From CAZPNX01 sp964518765 (GTDB taxonomy: Bacteria; Edwardsbacteria; AC1; EtOH8), in NCBI GenBank assembly GCA_964518765.1, contig CAZFJC010000016.1:8608-72607 (forward strand): a stretch of 64,000 bases of DNA. Direction: 5' to 3'. This document shows, piece by piece, positions 60,042 to 64,000 of this stretch. The translations under genes and the position numbers were made by a program. The notes under the pieces were generated by a model. The model ran no database searches. It was not told where the DNA came from and worked only from the letters and a program-made list of their open reading frames with translations. The first letter of the stretch is position 1. Each line of letters opens with the position of its first letter.

Positions 60042-60605
60042 ATGGATGTCACTACCGCCATCGAAGCTAGGCGGGCATACCGTTCGCTGAATCCGACCGA
60101 AATAACCCCGGAATTGGTCGACGACCTGGCCAGGCACGCCGGCCTGGCGGCCTCCTGCTTCAACAAGCAGCCCTGGCGCTTCGTCTTCGCCTACGAGGCG
60201 TCGACCCTGAATGGGCTGCGGGAGACGCTTAAGAAGGGCAACGAGTGGGCGAGGCGGGCCTCTATGATAGTGGCCGTCTGCACCAAACGCGATTTGGACT
60301 GCGCCATGAAGGACGGCCGGGAGTACGCCCTATTCGACGCCGGCATGGCCGCCGCCCATCTGATCCTGCGGGCCGTCGAGCTCGGCCTGGTGGCCCACCC
60401 CATCGCCGGCTACGATCCGGAAAAGGTGAGGCAGGCCCTGGGCATCCCCGGGGACCTGACGGTCATCGCCCTGGTTATCTTCGGGAAGCACGCCGCCGAC
60501 ATCAAGCCGGAGCTGACCGAGGCCTGGCAGCAAGAGGCCGAGAAAGTGCGCCCGGAACGCCTGCCGTTGGAAAAGTTCGCCTTCCACAACGCCTGGCGTC
60601 ACTAG
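60042..60605 (+). CDS. Nitroreductase-family flavoprotein
   Basis: A 187-residue FMN-dependent reductase. The N-terminal EARRAYRSLNP and the helix LAASCFNKQPWRFVFAYE match the nitroreductase FMN-binding signature, and HPIAGYDPEKVRQALGIPGD is the conserved second motif. The GKHAADIKPEL end is typical. The enzyme could reduce nitroaromatics, quinones or, in anaerobes, other small electrophiles. GGAGG lies just upstream of the ATG. Confidence 0.92.
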   Translation: MDVTTAIEARRAYRSLNPTEITPELVDDLARHAGLAASCFNKQPWRFVFAYEASTLNGLRETLKKGNEWARRASMIVAVCTKRDLDCAMKDGREYALFDAGMAAAHLILRAVELGLVAHPIAGYDPEKVRQALGIPGDLTVIALVIFGKHAADIKPELTEAWQQEAEKVRPERLPLEKFAFHNAWRH

Positions 60606-60608
60606 CAT

Positions 60609-61850
60609 ATGACAGCCAAGAACAGCCGGTTGCCCTTCAAGGCCGCACTCGGGGCGCTGCTCCTCGCGTCGGCCTGGCCGGAGGCGGCCTGGGCTTTCCG
60701 CTTCGTCACCACCTGTGACTCGCATGTGTCGTTGGTGAAGGACCCGGCCTCGGCCGAGGTCTTCGGCTACGTGGTCAGCCGCATCGACGCCCTGAGCCCC
60801 AGGCCGGATTTCTGGATATTCGGGGGCGACGCCATCCATTCTGCTGCCGATTCAACCGAAGCCATGGCCGTCTGGCAGGAATGGAAATATATTATCGATC
60901 CCATCGCCGACATCCCGGTCTACCTGGCCATCGGCAACCACGACGCCAACATCTACGACCACGACTGGGATGGGGTCGGCCCCTTCCGGGCCAGCTGGCC
61001 GGAGCTGCCTCAGAACGGTCCGGCGGGCTACCAGGGCACCGTCTACTCCTTTCGCTTTCAGAATGCCATCTTTTTTGTGGTCAACACCAACCTTTATTAC
61101 CCCTCCAGCTACTCGGCCCGGTTCAAGGTCGACCAAGCCCAGCGCGACTGGCTGGCGGCGGCGCTGGACACCACCACCGCCCTACACCGCTTCGTCGTCG
61201 GCCACGTCGAGGCCTGGCCCCCCAGCGACGGCGGCAGCCACTCCTCGCTGCAGTGGAACCCGGCCGACCGGGACGCCTTCTGGCAGGTGATGGCCGGCGG
61301 CGGCGTCGAGGCCTACATCTGCGGCCATATCCATCTGTGGAACAAGGATTATTTTGCTGCCTCGGGCTACGGTAACCTCCCCACCGATACCACCACCAGG
61401 CAGATAATCTGCGGAGGCGCCGGCGGCGGGTTGGTCTCGGGCTACGGCGGCAATTTCTACCATTTCGTGGTTTGGGACGTGGAGGGCCAGTCGGTGGCGG
61501 CCCGGGTGGTCGATTCCTACGGCAATCTCAGGGACAGCCTCAAGTACAGCGTGCCCTCTGGCGTAGCCGGGCAGCCGGGCCAGCTTTCCCCGCCCAGGGC
61601 CGGCATTGAGAACATCCGGTTGGTTTCGGGAAATCTGCTTTGGGACGGCTGGGATGCGGAGTGCGATGTCGAAGTTTACAACATCGTCGGAAAAGCCCTT
61701 TGGAAAGGCACCGGCTCTGGCGGCAGGGCTAAATGGTCTGTGGGGGAGGCCGGCCGGTCCAGGGCGGCCTCCGGTATCTATCTGATCCGCGTCACGCCTG
61801 TCGGAAGCTCCTCTCTATTTGGCCTGGGCCGGGTAGTGATAGTTAAGTAA
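60609..61850 (+). CDS. Secreted metallophosphoesterase with C-terminal sorting domain
   Basis: A 413-residue protein with a signal peptide (ALGALLLASAWPEAAWA). The calcineurin-like domain shows TTCDSHVS (D-x-H), IFGGDAIHS (G-G-D), AIGNHDANIYDHDWD (G-N-H-D) and ICGHIHLWNKD (G-H-x-H), the metal ligands of the family. The last 100 residues are beta-rich and end in DVEVYNIVGKALWKG and AASGIYLIRVTP, the FlgD-like/type IX-style sorting domain seen on two other proteins here. It would act outside the inner membrane on phosphate esters. Confidence 0.92.
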   Translation: MTAKNSRLPFKAALGALLLASAWPEAAWAFRFVTTCDSHVSLVKDPASAEVFGYVVSRIDALSPRPDFWIFGGDAIHSAADSTEAMAVWQEWKYIIDPIADIPVYLAIGNHDANIYDHDWDGVGPFRASWPELPQNGPAGYQGTVYSFRFQNAIFFVVNTNLYYPSSYSARFKVDQAQRDWLAAALDTTTALHRFVVGHVEAWPPSDGGSHSSLQWNPADRDAFWQVMAGGGVEAYICGHIHLWNKDYFAASGYGNLPTDTTTRQIICGGAGGGLVSGYGGNFYHFVVWDVEGQSVAARVVDSYGNLRDSLKYSVPSGVAGQPGQLSPPRAGIENIRLVSGNLLWDGWDAECDVEVYNIVGKALWKGTGSGGRAKWSVGEAGRSRAASGIYLIRVTPVGSSSLFGLGRVVIVK

Positions 61851-61856
61851 GGAGTT

Positions 61857-61898
61857 CTTCCAGCGGCCCCTCATTTATAAAGAGGCACTGGCCGGAAG
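61857..61898. terminator. Weak hairpin between convergent genes
   Basis: CTTCC/GGAAG outer arms with GGCC and CCTC/GAGG inner pairs bracket an AT-rich loop of about nine bases. It lies between the stops of the metallophosphoesterase and the DUF2378-like gene. No good T tract on either strand, so low confidence. Confidence 0.3.
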
Positions 61899-61899
61899 A

Positions 61900-62442
61900 T
61901 CAGCGGTAGGAGATCTCGAACCTCATGGCGGCGGCGTCAACTGTTACCTTGACCTCCCGACCGCCGATAAGCTCCGCCACCCGTTCCATCCAGCCGGCGA
62001 TGGAGTGGAGGTGGGCCGGGCCGGTCTCCAGCCCCTTGACCACCGCCACAATTTTCCCCGGACTCTCCTCAGAGACCTCCACAGTGCTTGGTTGATAGTA
62101 AGAGGCCCACAGCTCCGGCCCCCGGCTAACCAGCAGGGACGGGGACTGGAATTTGAATATCAGCCGGTGGATGAATGTCAGCCCGTAGTCGGCGGCCTCA
62201 CGCCCCACCTTACGGCAGTAGCTGAGGTCGCCCCCGGCGAAAAGGTCGGCCATCGCTTGATAGAGCTCGGTGATGACCGCCTGGGGATACCAGCTCACTT
62301 GGATGATCCGTCCCCGGAGCACCTTCCTGGACTCTGGCGAGACCCTCTCCAGCAAACGGCTCCAGCCCTGCTGCCCCCATTGCGTCCTGACGTAAACTTC
62401 GACCGGCAGGATGGCCGTTCCCTTGACCTGCTGTTCTTTCAT
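61900..62442 (-). CDS. DUF2378/Mxa_TIGR02265-like protein
   Basis: A 180-residue soluble protein, likely mostly helical, with SYCRKVGREAADYGLTFIHR and a C-terminal part ending in EVKVTVDAAAMRFEI. It resembles the DUF2378 family (TIGR02265) known mainly from Myxococcus, a group without a confirmed function. The only gene on this strand in the last 11 kb. The promoter lies six bases upstream of the start, so it is probably leaderless. Confidence 0.6.
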   Translation of the reverse strand: MKEQQVKGTAILPVEVYVRTQWGQQGWSRLLERVSPESRKVLRGRIIQVSWYPQAVITELYQAMADLFAGGDLSYCRKVGREAADYGLTFIHRLIFKFQSPSLLVSRGPELWASYYQPSTVEVSEESPGKIVAVVKGLETGPAHLHSIAGWMERVAELIGGREVKVTVDAAAMRFEISYR

Positions 62443-62448
62443 GCCGAT

Positions 62449-62477
62449 ATGATATCTTAGCCCTGTCGAATTGTCAA
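62449..62477 (-). promoter_or_regulatory. Promoter of the DUF2378-like gene, probable leaderless start
   Basis: On the minus strand, TTGACA (62477-62472), 17-base spacer, TATCAT (62454-62449), then six bases to the ATG at 62442. The first transcribed base would coincide with the start codon. Confidence 0.7.
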
Positions 62478-62489
62478 TCCGTCGGCCGG

Positions 62490-62518
62490 TTGACTTTTTC
62501 AGGCGTTTGCGCTATCAT
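62490..62518 (+). promoter_or_regulatory. Promoter of the membrane Fe-S protein gene
   Basis: TTGACT (62490-62495), a 17-base spacer and TATCAT (62513-62518). It is divergent from the preceding promoter. The leader would be about 107 bases before the ATG at 62632. Confidence 0.65.
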
Positions 62519-62631
62519 TTGCCCTGCCTCTTCCGCCACCCCGGCGCCCCAGGAAAACGCGCCATTGTTGGCTCGCGGCTATCCCGGGCTGCGATCTTTT
62601 TTGTTCGAAACCTCAATCGGCAACAAAATTC

Positions 62632-63459
62632 ATGCTCAAACGCCTGACCATACGCACCCGAAGGCTCTATGTCCAGATCGCCGCCGCCGTGCTGACCAAT
62701 TCCTTCTTCCTGGCGCCGGTGATGAAATACGTGCCCTGCCCCAGCCTCAACTGCTACGCCTGCCCCCTGGCCTCTTTCGCCTGCCCGATGGGCACCCTTC
62801 AGCATTTCGTGATTATCGGACTTTTTCCCTTCCTCCTTTTGGGAATAATATCGATCGTCGGGCTGGTCGTCGGCCGCTGGGCCTGCGGCTATCTTTGCCC
62901 GTTCGGGCTGTTGCAGGACCTGCTGGCCAGGCTGGGCAAAGCCAAGGCCTCCCTTCCCGGTTGGGCTTCCTACGGGAGCTACCTGTCCCTGGCGTTGCTG
63001 GTCTTGGCCCTGCCCCTCTTCCTGCACGAGCCGTGGTTCTGCAAGCTATGCCCGGCCGGCACCCTTGAGGCCGGCCTGCCCATCGTCGGGCAGGCTTTCT
63101 TCAAGGCCAAGCTTTTGGGGCAATACTCCCAGTTCTGGGGAATGGTGGGCTGGCTGTTCGCCGTCAAACTGGCCATTCTGGCGCTTTTCATGACAGCTTC
63201 CCTCAAGCTCAAGAGACCATTTTGCCAGGCCTTCTGCCCGTTGGGGGCGGTCTTCGGACTTTTCAACAGGATATCGCTCCTTCAGATCTCGTACGACAAA
63301 TCCCTAGACGGCAAGGGGGACTGCCGGAAGCTGTGCCCGGTGGGCATCGACATCCGCCGGGATGCATCCTCGCCGGATTGCATCCGCTGCCTGCAGTGCA
63401 CCGTCTGTCTCGGTGTTTCCTCCAATATGGCCGGCAAGGGACATGGCCAAAAGAAGTGA
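62632..63459 (+). CDS. NapH/MauN-like membrane protein with multiple [4Fe-4S] motifs
   Basis: A 275-residue membrane protein with about four hydrophobic segments (for example IIGLFPFLLLGIISIVGLVV and YLSLALLVLALPLF). Cysteine motifs: CPSLNCYACPLASFACPMG near the start, CGYLCPFG, CKLCPAG, CQAFCPLG and CRKLCPVG, with a final DCIRCLQCTVC cluster motif. The CP motifs between helices are typical of NapH-type electron carriers that link quinones to periplasmic enzymes. It may pair functionally with the DUF6132, CXXC and thioredoxin-fold genes 3 kb upstream. It overlaps the NUDIX gene by 17 bases. Confidence 0.88.
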   Translation: MLKRLTIRTRRLYVQIAAAVLTNSFFLAPVMKYVPCPSLNCYACPLASFACPMGTLQHFVIIGLFPFLLLGIISIVGLVVGRWACGYLCPFGLLQDLLARLGKAKASLPGWASYGSYLSLALLVLALPLFLHEPWFCKLCPAGTLEAGLPIVGQAFFKAKLLGQYSQFWGMVGWLFAVKLAILALFMTASLKLKRPFCQAFCPLGAVFGLFNRISLLQISYDKSLDGKGDCRKLCPVGIDIRRDASSPDCIRCLQCTVCLGVSSNMAGKGHGQKK

Positions 63460-63886
63460 GGGAATAGAGCTTTTGGCCCGTGCCGCCATCTTCCGGCGGG
63501 GACGGGTTCTGATAGTAAGAAAAGAGGGCGCCTCCAACACTTTTCTGCCCGGAGGACACATCGAATGGGGCGAGCCGGCCCGTCTGGCGCTTCGCCGCGA
63601 GCTGAAAGAAGAGTTGGGCCGGGACCTTCCTATTGGAAGATTTTTAGGATGCGTCGAGCACGCCTTCGGCCGGGGCAAAAACGCTACCCACGAGATCAAC
63701 CTTCTTTTCTCGGTCGGCGCCGGAAGTCTATCGGATCGGGTTGTTTCCAAGGAGCCCAAGCTTCATTTCTTCTGGCAGCCACTGGGAAAGCTCAGAACCG
63801 TGGATCTTCAGCCGCACGTGCTCCAGCGACTCCTCCCCAAACTGGCTAAAAAAAGATATTCCACCTGGGCCAGCACCATGGAATAA
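63443..63886 (+). CDS. NUDIX hydrolase
   Basis: A 147-residue nucleotide hydrolase with an intact NUDIX box, GHIEWGEPARLALRRELKEE followed by LG (G-x5-E-x7-R-E-L-x-E-E-L-G). The substrate is probably a nucleoside diphosphate derivative or oxidised nucleotide; small size fits a housecleaning role. The start is the ATG at 63443, overlapping the Fe-S gene by 17 bases, so translational coupling is likely. A strong terminator follows. Confidence 0.92.
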   Translation: MAKRSEGIELLARAAIFRRGRVLIVRKEGASNTFLPGGHIEWGEPARLALRRELKEELGRDLPIGRFLGCVEHAFGRGKNATHEINLLFSVGAGSLSDRVVSKEPKLHFFWQPLGKLRTVDLQPHVLQRLLPKLAKKRYSTWASTME

Positions 63887-63920
63887 GGGGGCTTCCACAA
63901 TGAAGCCCCCCCGATTTTTT
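63887..63920 (+). terminator. Rho-independent terminator after the NUDIX gene
   Basis: GGGGGCTTC and GAAGCCCCC form a nine-base stem around a six-base loop and are followed by six T (63915-63920). It closes the plus-strand run. Confidence 0.85.
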
Positions 63921-64000
63921 CGGTGAGATCTCGGCCTTCAATATCTTTGGTAATACCCTAAGGTTTCGGACTAAAAAATGGCGATTTTCGAGACTTCTGT
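63921..64000. other. Window end, nothing firm
   Basis: An ATG at 63978 (MAIFETS) and a reading on the other strand ending near TAG both reach the window edge. Neither has a clear Shine-Dalgarno or enough sequence to decide. Confidence 0.3.

Noticed and set aside
1..64000. CRISPR arrays, insertion sequences, prophage, tRNA and rRNA genes
   Set aside because: No regularly spaced repeats, transposase or integrase motifs, cloverleaf-like segments with CCA ends or rRNA core sequences were seen by reading; a covariance-model search was not possible.
63978..64000. Start of a further gene at the window edge
   Set aside because: Only seven codons are visible and no Shine-Dalgarno precedes the ATG.

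Overview
The window looks like chromosome from a Gram-negative, GC-rich, largely anaerobic bacterium. Three secreted proteins (a 1.5-kaa surface protein, an M1 metallopeptidase and a metallophosphoesterase) end in the FlgD-like/type IX-secretion-style C-terminal domain that is common in the FCB superphylum and related candidate phyla (WOR-3, Edwardsbacteria and TA06 types). Envelope genes (alpha-2-macroglobulin, TatT lipoprotein-like component, exported flavodoxin) also point to a double membrane. Desulfoferrodoxin, rubrerythrin, protein disulfide oxidoreductase and several Fe-S proteins point to an anaerobe that must survive oxygen. The phylum assignment is inference; no rRNA or tRNA gene was seen.

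Layout. From 59 to 53,098 almost everything is on the minus strand, with one exception (mtgA at 9.5 kb). From 53,400 to 63,886 almost everything is on the plus strand, with one exception (61.9-62.4 kb). The two halves diverge from an AT-rich promoter region at 53.1-53.4 kb. Minus-strand blocks, read downwards: the heat-shock operon grpE-dnaK-(CMD-like)-dnaJ-rsmE (53.1-47.9 kb); secreted M1 peptidase, CvpA, VWA protein and MutS2 (47.8-41.3 kb); a broken small gene, a hypothetical gene, M3 oligoendopeptidase and a five-PAS hybrid histidine kinase (41.3-35.4 kb); exported flavodoxin, YkvA and small membrane proteins, then the macromolecular-synthesis pair dnaG-rpoD (35.3-30.6 kb); a mosaic surface protein (30.4-25.8 kb); a response regulator, TatD-radical SAM fusion, rifampicin-phosphotransferase-like dikinase, GNAT, TPR, TatT, methyltransferase, cupin, Gfo/Idh/MocA oxidoreductase and amidohydrolase (25.7-10.3 kb); then an HD-domain protein, an AT-rich hypothetical, glycogen synthase, gamma-carbonic anhydrase and a 2,020-aa alpha-2-macroglobulin (9.5-0.06 kb).

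The most coherent accessory unit is the plus-strand redox island at 53.4-59.7 kb. It holds an ECF sigma factor and a soluble zinc-binding (ZAS) anti-sigma factor, thioredoxin, a DUF2892 membrane protein, an FmdB zinc ribbon, a two-domain disulfide oxidoreductase, a seven-cysteine ferredoxin overlapping thioredoxin reductase, superoxide reductase, rubrerythrin, OsmC, a DUF6132 miniprotein, a thioredoxin-fold lipoprotein and a CD1871A-type CXXC miniprotein. A NapH-like membrane Fe-S protein lies 3 kb further on. Together these would detoxify superoxide and peroxides and keep thiols reduced on both sides of the membrane. The sigma/ZAS pair next to thioredoxin genes resembles SigR-RsrA of actinomycetes.

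Other points of interest are two or three genes whose sigma-70 promoters lie only 5-6 bases from the start codon (probable leaderless mRNAs), a possible +1 frameshift at the end of cvpA, a small gene interrupted by an in-frame TAA, and a compositionally foreign N-terminus on the large surface protein. No CRISPR array, insertion sequence, prophage or rRNA/tRNA gene was recognised.
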